Source of the DNA: Candidatus Auribacterota bacterium
GTDB lineage: Bacteria > Auribacterota > Tritonobacteria > UBA1439
Length of the DNA stretch: 5,055 nt
NCBI GenBank assembly: GCA_026391995.1
Contig: JAPLCY010000145.1
Coordinates: 1-5,055 of the forward strand
Direction of reading: 5' to 3'
The stretch's first letter is position 1. Each line of letters opens with the position of its first letter. The notes beneath the pieces are model-generated. The model was not told the DNA's origin. It did no database searches and saw only the letters and a program-made list of their open reading frames with translations. A program made the position numbers and the translations under genes. Of the stretch, positions 1 to 5,055 are shown piece by piece.

Positions 1-63
1 CTTACCGGTCTCTATGATCAGGTCCTTCTCGCCGATGCGTGTCTGTACTCTCGTCACTGTCAT
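1..63 (-). CDS. pnp: Polyribonucleotide nucleotidyltransferase (PNPase), N-terminal 21 codons only
   Basis: PNPase is a phosphorolytic 3'-5' exoribonuclease of the RNA degradosome. Only the start lies in this window: ATG at 61-63 on the minus strand, then codons reading MTVTRVQTRIGEKDLIIETG and a lysine, running off the left edge. The pattern I-G-x-x-x-L-x-I-E-T-G-K is the usual opening of the first RNase PH-like domain. A GAGAGGAG Shine-Dalgarno-like run lies about 11 bases upstream (complement of 75-82), with a second weaker AGAGG almost touching the ATG. Position directly after rpsO is the classical rpsO-pnp arrangement, which strongly supports the call despite the short visible length. 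The stem-loops in the 93-base gap upstream would be in its leader RNA. Confidence 0.88.
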   Translation of the reverse strand, partial: MTVTRVQTRIGEKDLIIETGK

Positions 64-101
64 ACCTCTACAACTCCTCTCTCTGCGGCCGTTGCGGATC
101 T

Positions 102-149
102 CCGGGCGGGGGCACACACGTGCGACTCCCGCCCGGGCCGGAACGGCCC
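102..149 (-). promoter_or_regulatory. GC-rich stem-loops in the rpsO-pnp gap (pnp leader)
   Basis: Two inverted repeats overlap here. The first, at 135-149, is a perfect 6-bp stem (GGGCCG / CGGCCC) with a 3-base loop. The second pairs 102-110 with 128-136 (CCGGGCGGG / CCCGCCCGG, 9 bp, perfect), and its 17-base loop can form an inner GCAC/GTGC stem. The two share bases 135-136, so they compete or the second loses two pairs. No T-run follows in the transcribed direction, so this is not a canonical Rho-independent terminator. In E. coli a hairpin at this place is cut by RNase III and mediates PNPase autoregulation; a similar role here is inference from position and shape. Confidence 0.5.
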
Positions 150-156
150 GCTGGTG

Positions 157-426
157 CTATTTTCTCAGTTCCAGTTTCTTGATCAGCGCCTTGTACCGAT
201 CCTCGCTTATCCGCTGCAGGTAATCAAGGATCTTCCGCCTCCTGCCGACGAGGCAGAGAAGCCCCCGGCGCGAATGGTGGTCCTTCTTGTGGGTCTTCAG
301 GTGTTCGGCGAGTTGACTGATTCTCGCGGTGAGCAGGGCAGCCTGGACATCGGCGGAACCGGTGTCCGTCTCATGCAGCCTGTACTTCTTGAGTACGCTT
401 TCCTTCTTCCCCTTGTCGAGCGCCAT
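157..426 (-). CDS. rpsO: 30S ribosomal protein S15
   Basis: S15 is a primary 16S rRNA-binding protein of the small-subunit platform. The reading frame gives 89 residues from ATG at 424-426, the same length as E. coli S15. Recognisable family stretches include [19 protein letters not shown] (about residues 16-34), the rRNA-contacting [16 protein letters not shown] (about 42-57), and the C-terminal [12 protein letters not shown] followed by [13 protein letters not shown]. The start is fixed by a strong GGGAGGAGG Shine-Dalgarno (complement of 434-442) seven bases upstream. An in-frame ATG six codons earlier lies inside that Shine-Dalgarno and is rejected. It sits between ribF (75-base gap) and pnp (93-base gap). 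The leader can fold, see the separate entry. No lesion is visible. Confidence 0.97.
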   Translation of the reverse strand: MALDKGKKESVLKKYRLHETDTGSADVQAALLTARISQLAEHLKTHKKDHHSRRGLLCLVGRRRKILDYLQRISEDRYKALIKKLELRK

Positions 427-449
427 GGTGCATCCTCCTCCCAAGTACG

Positions 450-494
450 CCCCTCTCCACGCCTGCCGTTGGCGATTCGGCTGGCCTAGAGGGG
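450..494 (-). promoter_or_regulatory. Structured rpsO leader upstream of the ribosome binding site
   Basis: Between the ribF stop and the rpsO Shine-Dalgarno, bases 450-456 (CCCCTCT) pair perfectly with 488-494 (AGAGGGG), closing a 31-base interior. The interior can form a smaller hairpin: CGCC at 460-463 with GGCG at 471-474, or alternatively GCC at 465-467 with GGC at 471-473. The pyrimidine-rich strand of the outer stem could also pair partly with the GGGAGGAGG Shine-Dalgarno, so a switch between structures is conceivable. S15 represses its own translation through leader RNA structures in several bacteria, and those structures differ between lineages. A role here is inferred from position only; no known S15 motif was recognised. 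Confidence 0.35.
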
Positions 495-501
495 GGACGG
501 G

Positions 502-1446
502 TTATCGTGCGTCCATTCCACACACGCTGCTGTTGCCGGACGCACCATTATGCAGCATTTCCTTCGCAATTGCAATGTCACATCGTATCTGGCGGGCAAG
601 CGCTTCGTCGTCCGGGAAGGAGCGCTCCTCGCGGAGCTTGCCGCCCATGATGGCCTCCAGCCGCTCGCCGTACAGGGTGCCGCTGAATTCAAACAGGTGC
701 GCCTCGACCTCCCCGCCACCGCCGATATTAAGAACGCCGTCGTACGACCGTTCGCTGCGCAGCACACGGGCGGCGTAAACGCCCTGCGGGGGGAGAAGCT
801 CTCCGTCCACGTCGAGGTTCGCAGTGGGGGCTCCCAGCATCCCCCCCCGGCCCTTCCCCGGCACCACGGCGCCGAAGAGCGAATATGGCCTCCCCAGGAA
901 ACGGGCCGCGCGTTCGAGGTCGCCGTGGCGCACCATATGCCGTATCGCCGTGGAGCTCACCGGCGCGCCATCCACCTCGACCCGCGGGACCGCCTCCACG
1001 GCAAAGCCGTAGCGGGCACCCATCCCCTCGAGTAGGGCGCTGTCCCCTTCGCGCCGCCTCCCGAAAACAAAGCCCGGCCCCACGCAGATCCGGCGAAGCC
1101 TCATCGCAGTGGCGAGACGCGCGATGAACGATTCCGCCGGTTCCGCCGCCAGGGCGGCGTCAAAGGGCACTACCAGACAGAAATCAAGGCCGCAGCGATC
1201 GAGGAGCCTCAGGCGGTGCTCGATCGAGGTCAGCCGCGGCGCGGACTGCCCCCTGGTGACCTGGCGCGGGTGCGGCTCAAAGGTGAGGAGCGCCGTTGCG
1301 GAGTTGTCCCGCCGCGCGAGCGAGTGCAGCACCTCGATCACGCGCCGGTGCCCGAGATGCACGCCGTCGTACACGCCGATGGTCAATGCCACGGAACCCG
1401 CGGCGTGCAGCGCCCCGTCGTCAATCCCCCGCACAACCTTCATCAT
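502..1446 (-). CDS. ribF: Bifunctional riboflavin kinase / FAD synthetase, with an unusually short loop in the kinase domain
   Basis: RibF phosphorylates riboflavin to FMN and adenylylates FMN to FAD in the cytoplasm. From ATG 1446 the product is 314 residues, normal for the family. The N-terminal nucleotidyltransferase domain shows [10 protein letters not shown] (24-33), TFEPHP (55-60), [13 protein letters not shown] (123-135) and PVSSTAIR (162-169). The C-terminal kinase domain shows [15 protein letters not shown] (197-211) with the PTAN metal/ATP motif, then VLNIG, EAHLFEF, LYG and KLREERSF. Between NIG and EAHL (242-248) it has only GGGEV-type residues, where the family usually carries an R-P-T-F segment, so a few residues seem to be missing. 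The start has two adjacent ATGs (1446 and 1443) behind GGGAG, six or nine bases upstream; it overlaps the truB end by 26 bases. The order truB-ribF-rpsO is conserved in many phyla. Confidence 0.93.
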   Translation of the reverse strand: MMKVVRGIDDGALHAAGSVALTIGVYDGVHLGHRRVIEVLHSLARRDNSATALLTFEPHPRQVTRGQSAPRLTSIEHRLRLLDRCGLDFCLVVPFDAALAAEPAESFIARLATAMRLRRICVGPGFVFGRRREGDSALLEGMGARYGFAVEAVPRVEVDGAPVSSTAIRHMVRHGDLERAARFLGRPYSLFGAVVPGKGRGGMLGAPTANLDVDGELLPPQGVYAARVLRSERSYDGVLNIGGGGEVEAHLFEFSGTLYGERLEAIMGGKLREERSFPDDEALARQIRCDIAIAKEMLHNGASGNSSVCGMDAR

Positions 1447-1890
1447 CCCCAACTCCCGGCGGCATAAGCAGGGCCGCGAGATCATCCGCGCTGAGCGCCA
1501 TCACCTCGTCCAGCGTGCGCGCCTCGTCCAGGCACACGCCGCCGATCCGCGTCCGCACCAACGCCTTCAGGCAGGCGCCGCATCCGAGCGCCGCGCCGAT
1601 ATCGGCACAGAGCGTGCGCACGTAGGTGCCCTTCGAGCACGCCACCCGCACGCGCGCCTCAGGCGGCGCAAACGCCTGGAGCTCGAGTTCATGAATATTC
1701 ACCGTGCGCGCCTCGCGCGGAACCGCCATGCCCCTGCGGGCGAGCCGGTAGAGGGGGATGCCCTGATGTTTCAGCGCCGGAGCGTGCCCGCATGCCCCAC
1801 CCGCCGTACGCCGGTCGCGCGCCGTACCTTGTCAATCACGTCATGCGAGGTCAACCCGGAGGGTTTGTTCACCCGCAGGAAACCGCTCAT
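1421..1890 (-). pseudogene. truB: tRNA pseudouridine-55 synthase, internal out-of-frame deletion
   Basis: TruB makes pseudouridine 55 in the T-loop of tRNAs. From ATG 1890, four bases after the nrnA stop, codons 1-37 give a normal start including [20 protein letters not shown] and ending VGHAGTL. The family continues D-P-L-A-T-G, carrying the catalytic Asp. Here the frame instead reads Arg-Arg and stops at 1771-1773. In the next frame, from about 1777, the family resumes as [16 protein letters not shown] then [33 protein letters not shown] (as two family motifs), and ends at 1421. Compared with E. coli TruB, residues about 48-127 are absent, so roughly 238 bases are gone and the join is not a multiple of three. 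The C-terminal part lacks the PUA-like extension, so even an intact version would be about 235-240 residues. A real lesion and an assembly error both fit. Remaining sequence shows no further decay. Confidence 0.88.
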
Positions 1891-1894
1891 CGCC

Positions 1895-2884
1895 TCACGC
1901 CCCGCCAAGCGCGTTTCTGACATCATCCAGCACCCTCCGCTCCACGTCCTCCATCCTTCCCGGGACCACAGCGCCCGCGGCCGCGCCATGCCCCCCGCCG
2001 CCGTAGCGCCCGGCTATCCTGTCCACGTTGATGCGGGCATCGCGCGAGCGCATGCTCACGCGGGTTGAACCACCGTCCGCTCCCTCCTCGAAGAGCAGCG
2101 CCACCCTGATACCCTCGAGATCGCGGGCGTAGTTGACGAAACCCTCCGCATCCTCTGGAGACGCCCCGCTCTCACGGTACATCGCCTGCGTGAGCCGGAT
2201 CCAGGCCAGCGCGCCGTCCCGCTCGAGCGTGGCAAGCACGCGCGCCAGCAGCCGTATCTTCTGGATGCGCGCACTCGCGTAAATATTCTCGGCGATCTTC
2301 TCCGGCTTCACCCCCGCCTCGATCAGCTCCGCTGCCATGCGGTGGATTCCCGGCGTGGTGTTGCTGTAGCAGAAACGCCCGGTATCGGTGAGCAGCCCGG
2401 CGTAGAGGCACACGGCAATATCCCTGTCGGTGGAAACGCCCAACTCGGCGAGGAGGGCGTGAATAAGCTCCGCGGTGGCGCCTGCGTGCGGATCAACCAC
2501 GTTGTGCGCGGCCCATCGGGTATTGCTCGGGTGATGATCCACGTTCACCGTCACCGGCATCCCTCGTACCAGGTCCGCGATCACGCCCAGGCGCTCGGGA
2601 CGGGGGGTGTCGAGGACGAACGCTGCATCGAAGGCGCGCCCGTCAGCGGAGGGGGTACGGATGCGCTCGCTCCCCGGGAGGAAGCGGCAATTTTCGGGCA
2701 CCGGGTCGGCCAACCAGAGCTCTGAACGCTTGCCGAGCCGCGACAGGCCGCGCGCGAGCGCGAGCTGTGAACCGATGCAGTCGGGGTCGGGGCGCACGTG
2801 TCCACAGATGAGGAAGGAAGTGCCGCCGCGCACCAGCGCCGCGACGGGGGTGATGCCCCGGGGATCACTTATTCGATTTTTCAT
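1895..2884 (-). CDS. nrnA: DHH/DHHA1 family phosphoesterase, nanoRNase / pAp phosphatase type (NrnA-like)
   Basis: NrnA-type enzymes degrade 2-5 nt RNA oligonucleotides from the end and hydrolyse pAp to AMP; they act in the cytosol with divalent metal. The 329-residue product has family length. The DHH domain shows [12 protein letters not shown] (28-39), the metal-ligand LDT (91-93), the signature VDHH (115-118) and [11 protein letters not shown] (161-171). The DHHA1 substrate domain follows, with STRVSMRSR (273-281) and the glycine loop [10 protein letters not shown] (295-304). ATG 2884 is preferred; a TTG two codons earlier is also in frame. The start overlaps the rbfA end by 20 bases, implying coupling, and the Shine-Dalgarno is weak (GAAGA/GAGG stretches). 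It is placed between rbfA and truB, an arrangement seen in several phyla. Which of the two activities dominates cannot be told from sequence. Confidence 0.9.
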   Translation of the reverse strand: MKNRISDPRGITPVAALVRGGTSFLICGHVRPDPDCIGSQLALARGLSRLGKRSELWLADPVPENCRFLPGSERIRTPSADGRAFDAAFVLDTPRPERLGVIADLVRGMPVTVNVDHHPSNTRWAAHNVVDPHAGATAELIHALLAELGVSTDRDIAVCLYAGLLTDTGRFCYSNTTPGIHRMAAELIEAGVKPEKIAENIYASARIQKIRLLARVLATLERDGALAWIRLTQAMYRESGASPEDAEGFVNYARDLEGIRVALLFEEGADGGSTRVSMRSRDARINVDRIAGRYGGGGHGAAAGAVVPGRMEDVERRVLDDVRNALGGA

Positions 2885-3221
2885 CCTCAATCTTCTTCAG
2901 TATCTCCTCGATATGGAACGCCTGATCCAGGGTGTCGTCGAGGAGGAACTCCAGATGGGGAAGGAACTTGAGCTTCACCCGCGCCCCCAGCGCCCGCTGG
3001 ATATACCCCCCGGCGCTGGTGATCCCCTTCATCGTCGCCTCTCTGGCCTTCGCGTCCCCCATGACGCTGACGTAGACCTTCGCGTGGCCCAGGTCGGCGC
3101 TCACCTTGACCTGGGAGACCGTCACAAATCCTATCCGCGGGTCATTGACCTCGTCGCGGATGATCACGCTCAGCTCCTCTCTGAGAAGCTCCTCAATCCG
3201 TGCAATCCTGCGTTGGCTCAT
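2865..3221 (-). CDS. rbfA: 30S ribosome-binding factor A
   Basis: RbfA is a single KH-like domain protein that binds pre-30S particles and assists late 16S rRNA 5'-end maturation. The product is 118 residues, typical. Visible features are the N-terminal helix MSQRRIARIEELLREELS, the strand region DPRIGFVTVSQVKVSADLGHAKVYVSV split over about residues 27-54, the interrupted KH helix with SAGGYIQRALGARV (about 69-82), and the closing LPHLEFLLDDTLDQAFHIEEIL. The ATG at 3221 is fixed by GGAGG four bases upstream (complement of 3226-3230); upstream codons in the same frame fall in the repeat-bearing gap and have no family similarity. Its end overlaps nrnA by 20 bases. The 162-base gap upstream separates it from ylxP, which is wide for this operon. 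Confidence 0.95.
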   Translation of the reverse strand: MSQRRIARIEELLREELSVIIRDEVNDPRIGFVTVSQVKVSADLGHAKVYVSVMGDAKAREATMKGITSAGGYIQRALGARVKLKFLPHLEFLLDDTLDQAFHIEEILKKIEDEKSNK

Positions 3222-3242
3222 AATTCCTCCATAACTCCCGCA

Positions 3243-3340
3243 GCACGCACTGCAGGGCACACTGTAGGGCACACTTCAGTGTGCCACCCATAGTAGCATC
3301 GCTTTTCTCTCTCCGTAGCGCACACGTCAGTGTGCGCCGG
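3243..3340. repeat. Two related palindromic hairpin repeats with short tandem units, between ylxP and rbfA
   Basis: Copy A at 3268-3285 is GGCACAC-TTCA-GTGTGCC (7-bp stem, 4-base loop). Copy B at 3318-3337 is GCGCACAC-GTCA-GTGTGCGC (8-bp stem). Aligning 3262-3288 with 3313-3339 gives 21 of 27 identical bases. One difference is compensatory: pair G3268-C3285 in A is C3319-G3336 in B, so the stem is kept. Copy A is preceded by related short units: GCACTGCAGG (3247-3256), GCACACTGTAGG (3257-3268), GCACACTTCAGT (3269-3280). No T-run follows either hairpin on either strand, so they are not typical terminators. They resemble REP/BIME-like dispersed palindromes, which can affect intercistronic mRNA stability. 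Whether copies exist elsewhere in the genome cannot be seen here. Confidence 0.65.
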
Positions 3341-3383
3341 TGGAAATTTTAAAGATAAAGGCACACGGGGATACGGCGGCCGC

Positions 3384-3665
3384 TCAAAGCATCTGGATGG
3401 CATAATCAAGCAAAACCGCGTCACCGCGGCGCCGGGTATATTCGGCCACCGCCTCGAGCACCTGGTGCGCGTGCTCCCGTTCGACGCTCACCATCGCCGC
3501 CGCGACGGAGGCCGCGCACCACTCGTCGTGAGATCCCACTTCGGCGACAGAAACGTTGAACCTGTTGCGGATGCCGTCCTTGAGCGACTTGAGGATCGTC
3601 CGTTTGTCTTTCAGGGAGCGATTCCCCGGCATGCTCAGCTTGAGCTCGACGATTCCGATGATCAT
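3384..3665 (-). CDS. ylxP: DUF503 family protein (YlxP-like)
   Basis: The 93-residue product matches the small DUF503/YlxP family: start MIIGIVELKLSMPGNRSLKD, then KRTILKSLKDGIRNRFNVSV and AEVGSHDEW at about residues 21-49, a hydrophobic AASVAAAMVSVE stretch, and a C-terminal helix. Its molecular role is not established here; in Bacillus ylxP sits between infB and rbfA, as in this window, suggesting a link with ribosome or RNA metabolism. ATG 3665 is chosen because family similarity begins there; an in-frame TTG six codons upstream is possible. No convincing Shine-Dalgarno precedes either start, unlike rpsO and rbfA. It is separated from infB by 316 bases and from rbfA by 162 bases, both containing inverted repeats, so it may be expressed less tightly with its neighbours. 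Confidence 0.9.
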   Translation of the reverse strand: MIIGIVELKLSMPGNRSLKDKRTILKSLKDGIRNRFNVSVAEVGSHDEWCAASVAAAMVSVEREHAHQVLEAVAEYTRRRGDAVLLDYAIQML

Positions 3666-3754
3666 AACGGCAGCTATATGCAATAAGCTGTAAGTTCTAA
3701 GAGAAAAAATTTATCGTACAACATAGGGGAAACCCACTAACCTGATTTATCCAC

Positions 3755-3896
3755 CAAGTTTTAACGTTTTAACCGCCGATTACGCAGATTCTTATACGGA
3801 ATCCGTCCAATCCCCCAAAGGGGCCCCTTTCCTAAAGGGAAGCCTTCGGCTCGGGGCGCGAAATCCGCGGTTGCACATGTTGCACCGTTAAAATTG
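3755..3896. repeat. Imperfect long inverted repeat, MITE-like or dispersed repeat element
   Basis: The two ends are related as inverted repeats in two blocks. Outer block: CAAGTTTTAACG at 3755-3766 against CAATTTTAACG read on the minus strand from 3896, equal apart from one extra G. Inner block: AACCGCCGATTACGC (3771-3785) against AACCGCGGATTTCGC (complement of 3858-3872), 13 of 15 identical. The left end contains a tandem GTTTTAAC doublet (3758-3773); the right arm has an extra 9-base spacer. The middle (3786-3857) carries further palindromes. The AACCGC-GATTACGCAGATT wording resembles short intergenic repeats scattered in some environmental bacterial genomes, which is recollection rather than a search result. 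No clear target-site duplication was found, and no protein is encoded. Confidence 0.55.
3813..3839. repeat. Cluster of overlapping GC palindromes inside the inverted-repeat element
   Basis: Three symmetric structures overlap: CCCC-AAA-GGGG at 3813-3823, the perfect 14-base palindrome AAAGGGGCCCCTTT at 3817-3830, and CCCTTT-CCT-AAAGGG at 3825-3839. A small AGCC-TTC-GGCT stem follows at 3842-3851. Only one of the overlapping stems can form at a time in RNA. They form the apex region of the larger inverted repeat at 3755-3896. No T-run follows on either strand, so a simple terminator is unlikely. Confidence 0.5.
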
Positions 3897-3981
3897 CTCT
3901 TTTATAAGTCTGATGAATAATCCAGGCTAAAAAGGGAGGATGGCACTGTTGTTTCTTTATTCCAGCGACCATGAACCGTGG

Positions 3982-5055
3982 TTACAGTTTCTGAGGCACC
4001 TTGTCCATCCTGAACACCTCGATCATATCCCCTACCGCGAGCTCATTGTAGTTAAGGAGACGGATGCCGCACTCCGTTCCGGCCTTGACTTCCTTGACCG
4101 GGTCTTTGAAGCGGCGGAGCGAGGCGAGCATGCCCTCATGTACGATCTTTTCTCCGCGTATGACGCGCGCCCTGGCGTTCTCGTTCACCTTCCCCTCGAC
4201 GACAAGACTCCCCGCCACGGCCTCGCCCTTCGATGCGCGGAAGATCTCCCGCACCTCGGCGCGCCCGAGGACGGTCTCCCTGATCGCCGGTTCGAGCATT
4301 CCCTCGAGCCCCTTGTGAACATCCTCGATCACTTCATAGATCACATTATACAGTTTGATCTCGACGCTCTCCTTGCGGCTCAGATCCTTGGCCTTCACAT
4401 CGATTCGCGTGTGGAAGCCGACGACCACGGCGTCGGAGGCGGAGGCGAGCATGACGTCGCTCTCGTTAATATCCCCCACGGCGCAGTGGAGGATATTGAC
4501 CCCCACCTTGCCACCGCCGAGCTTGCTGAGGGCCTCGCGCAGCGCCTCGACCGAGCCCTGGACGTCCCCCTTGAGGATCAGCCTGAGCTCCTTCGTCTTG
4601 CCCGCGGCGATCTTCGAGAAGAGATCCTCCAGCGTCATTTTTGCCATGACCCCGCCGCCCGCCGCCTGCCGTTCGACCCGCCGCGTCTCGGCGATTCCCT
4701 TCGCCTCGCGCTCACTCCCGGCGAGGACGAGTGCATCGCCGGGCACAGGCACGCCGTTAAGGCCGAGCACCTCCACCGGCATCGCCGGCATCGCCTCGCG
4801 CACGCGGGCGCCCAGATAGTTGAAGAGGGCCTTCACCTTGCCGGCGCGGACACCGCAAACGATAGGGTCACCGACGCGAAGGGTGCCCCGCCGCACGAGC
4901 ACGGTCGCCACAGCCCCGCGCTCCGGCGCCATTTTGGCCTCGATGACCACGGCCTCGGCGCGCGCCTTCGGATTTCCCTTGAGCTCCATCACCTCCGACT
5001 GAAGGAGGATCATCACGAGGAGGTGATCCAGGCCCACCCAGGTGATCGCCGATAC
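3982..5055 (-). CDS. infB: Translation initiation factor IF-2, C-terminal 357 residues (5' part outside the window)
   Basis: IF-2 is the GTPase that places fMet-tRNA on the 30S subunit and promotes subunit joining. The frame is open to the right edge and ends with TAA at 3982-3984. Visible residues 1-357 begin at the G5 VSA motif closing the G domain, followed by the domain II barrel (EAVVIEAK, GAVATVLVRRGTLRVGD, about 34-64), domain III with LRLILKGDVQGSVEAL (157-172) and VGDINESDVMLASASDAVVVGF (about 193-214), and the fMet-tRNA-binding C2 domain with SLRRFKDPVKEV, TECGIRLL (327-334) and GDMIEVF. In C2 a Ser stands in VAGSLVV where many IF-2 proteins have Cys. The GTG at 5037 is an internal valine, not a start. 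The segment after the G5 motif reads ITWVGLDHLLVM, somewhat unlike the usual T-G-x-G-x-D-x-L-L-E. Confidence 0.97.
   Translation of the reverse strand, partial: VSAITWVGLDHLLVMILLQSEVMELKGNPKARAEAVVIEAKMAPERGAVATVLVRRGTLRVGDPIVCGVRAGKVKALFNYLGARVREAMPAMPVEVLGLNGVPVPGDALVLAGSEREAKGIAETRRVERQAAGGGVMAKMTLEDLFSKIAAGKTKELRLILKGDVQGSVEALREALSKLGGGKVGVNILHCAVGDINESDVMLASASDAVVVGFHTRIDVKAKDLSRKESVEIKLYNVIYEVIEDVHKGLEGMLEPAIRETVLGRAEVREIFRASKGEAVAGSLVVEGKVNENARARVIRGEKIVHEGMLASLRRFKDPVKEVKAGTECGIRLLNYNELAVGDMIEVFRMDKVPQKL

Larger units (their letters stand above)
3666..3981. other. Non-coding gap between infB and ylxP, AT-richer than its surroundings
   Basis: No credible gene lies in these 316 bases. 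The composition is visibly richer in A and T than the flanking coding DNA, especially at 3680-3775 and 3885-3960. It holds an imperfect inverted-repeat element (3755-3896) and a central cluster of GC palindromes (3813-3839), both listed separately. No hairpin followed by a T-run was found after the infB stop. A weak promoter-like pair in the transcribed direction (TTGGGG at 3818-3813 and TATAAG at 3796-3791, 16-base spacer) lies within it, but matches are too few to call. Confidence 0.7.

Noticed and set aside
550..1127. Plus-strand open frames opposite ribF.
   Set aside because: They are antisense shadows in GC-rich DNA; the minus-strand frame carries all the RibF motifs.
1421..1890. Considered a programmed frameshift in truB rather than a pseudogene.
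   Set aside because: A frameshift would not explain the absence of about 80 conserved residues including the catalytic Asp; no slippery site is present at the join.
3268..3337. Hairpins considered as Rho-independent terminators after ylxP.
   Set aside because: No run of T follows either hairpin in the transcribed direction, and rbfA downstream belongs to the same conserved cluster.
3218..3424. A 68-codon minus-strand frame across the ylxP-rbfA gap.
   Set aside because: It spans the hairpin repeats and overlaps both neighbours, has no family similarity, and its repeated H-T-E/D-V-C words simply reflect the repeat DNA.
3791..3818. Promoter-like TTGGGG and TATAAG boxes on the minus strand upstream of ylxP.
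   Set aside because: Only three of six bases match a -35 consensus, and the site lies inside the inverted-repeat element; too weak to annotate.
3940..5055. A plus-strand frame from ATG 3940 stays open for 372 codons to the window edge, with GGGAGG immediately before it.
   Set aside because: It lies codon-for-codon opposite infB, where biased codon use removes TTA, CTA and TCA and so leaves the antisense frame open. The GGGAGG touches the ATG, leaving no proper spacing, and the translation is rich in His, Asp and Leu with no recognisable domain.
1..5055. tRNA or rRNA genes, CRISPR arrays, transposase genes and riboswitches.
   Set aside because: None was recognised on either strand; notably no FMN riboswitch-like leader is seen before ribF, which starts inside the truB end.

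Overview
The window is a stretch of bacterial chromosome in which every supported gene lies on the minus strand. In transcription order (high to low coordinates) the genes are the 3' part of infB, a DUF503/ylxP-type gene, rbfA, a DHH-family nanoRNase/pAp-phosphatase gene (nrnA-like), a broken truB, ribF, rpsO, and the first 21 codons of pnp. This is the conserved infB translation/RNA-processing cluster found in many bacteria. The ylxP gene between infB and rbfA and the DHH gene between rbfA and truB rule out an E. coli-like enteric arrangement. Coding DNA is clearly GC-rich. A truB reading frame without the usual C-terminal extension would fit an uncultured lineage near the PVC/Omnitrophota part of the tree, but that placement is a low-confidence inference and no marker here settles it.

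Layout: pnp start (1-63); a GC-rich hairpin gap (64-156); rpsO (157-426) with a structured leader (427-501); ribF (502-1446); a truB pseudogene (1421-1890) whose end overlaps the ribF start; nrnA-like (1895-2884); rbfA (2865-3221); a 162-base gap with two related hairpins (3222-3383); DUF503 (3384-3665); a 316-base AT-richer gap with an inverted-repeat element (3666-3981); and the infB C-terminal part (3982-5055, running off the window). From rbfA to ribF the genes overlap or nearly touch, consistent with one translationally coupled transcript. ylxP stands apart, with repeat-bearing gaps on both sides.

Functionally the cluster joins translation initiation (IF-2), small-subunit maturation (RbfA), tRNA modification (TruB), FAD/FMN supply (RibF), a small-subunit protein (S15) and RNA decay (PNPase, with a nanoRNase that could recycle the short oligonucleotides PNPase leaves).

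No new defence, mobile or biosynthetic system is visible. The points worth a second look are: (1) truB has lost about 80 codons, including the catalytic Asp motif, and the join is out of frame; (2) ribF lacks a short segment of the riboflavin-kinase domain, a possible small in-frame deletion; (3) two hairpin repeat copies between ylxP and rbfA show a compensatory base-pair change; (4) an imperfect inverted-repeat element of about 140 bases lies between infB and ylxP; (5) the leaders of rpsO and pnp can fold into structures that could serve autoregulation.
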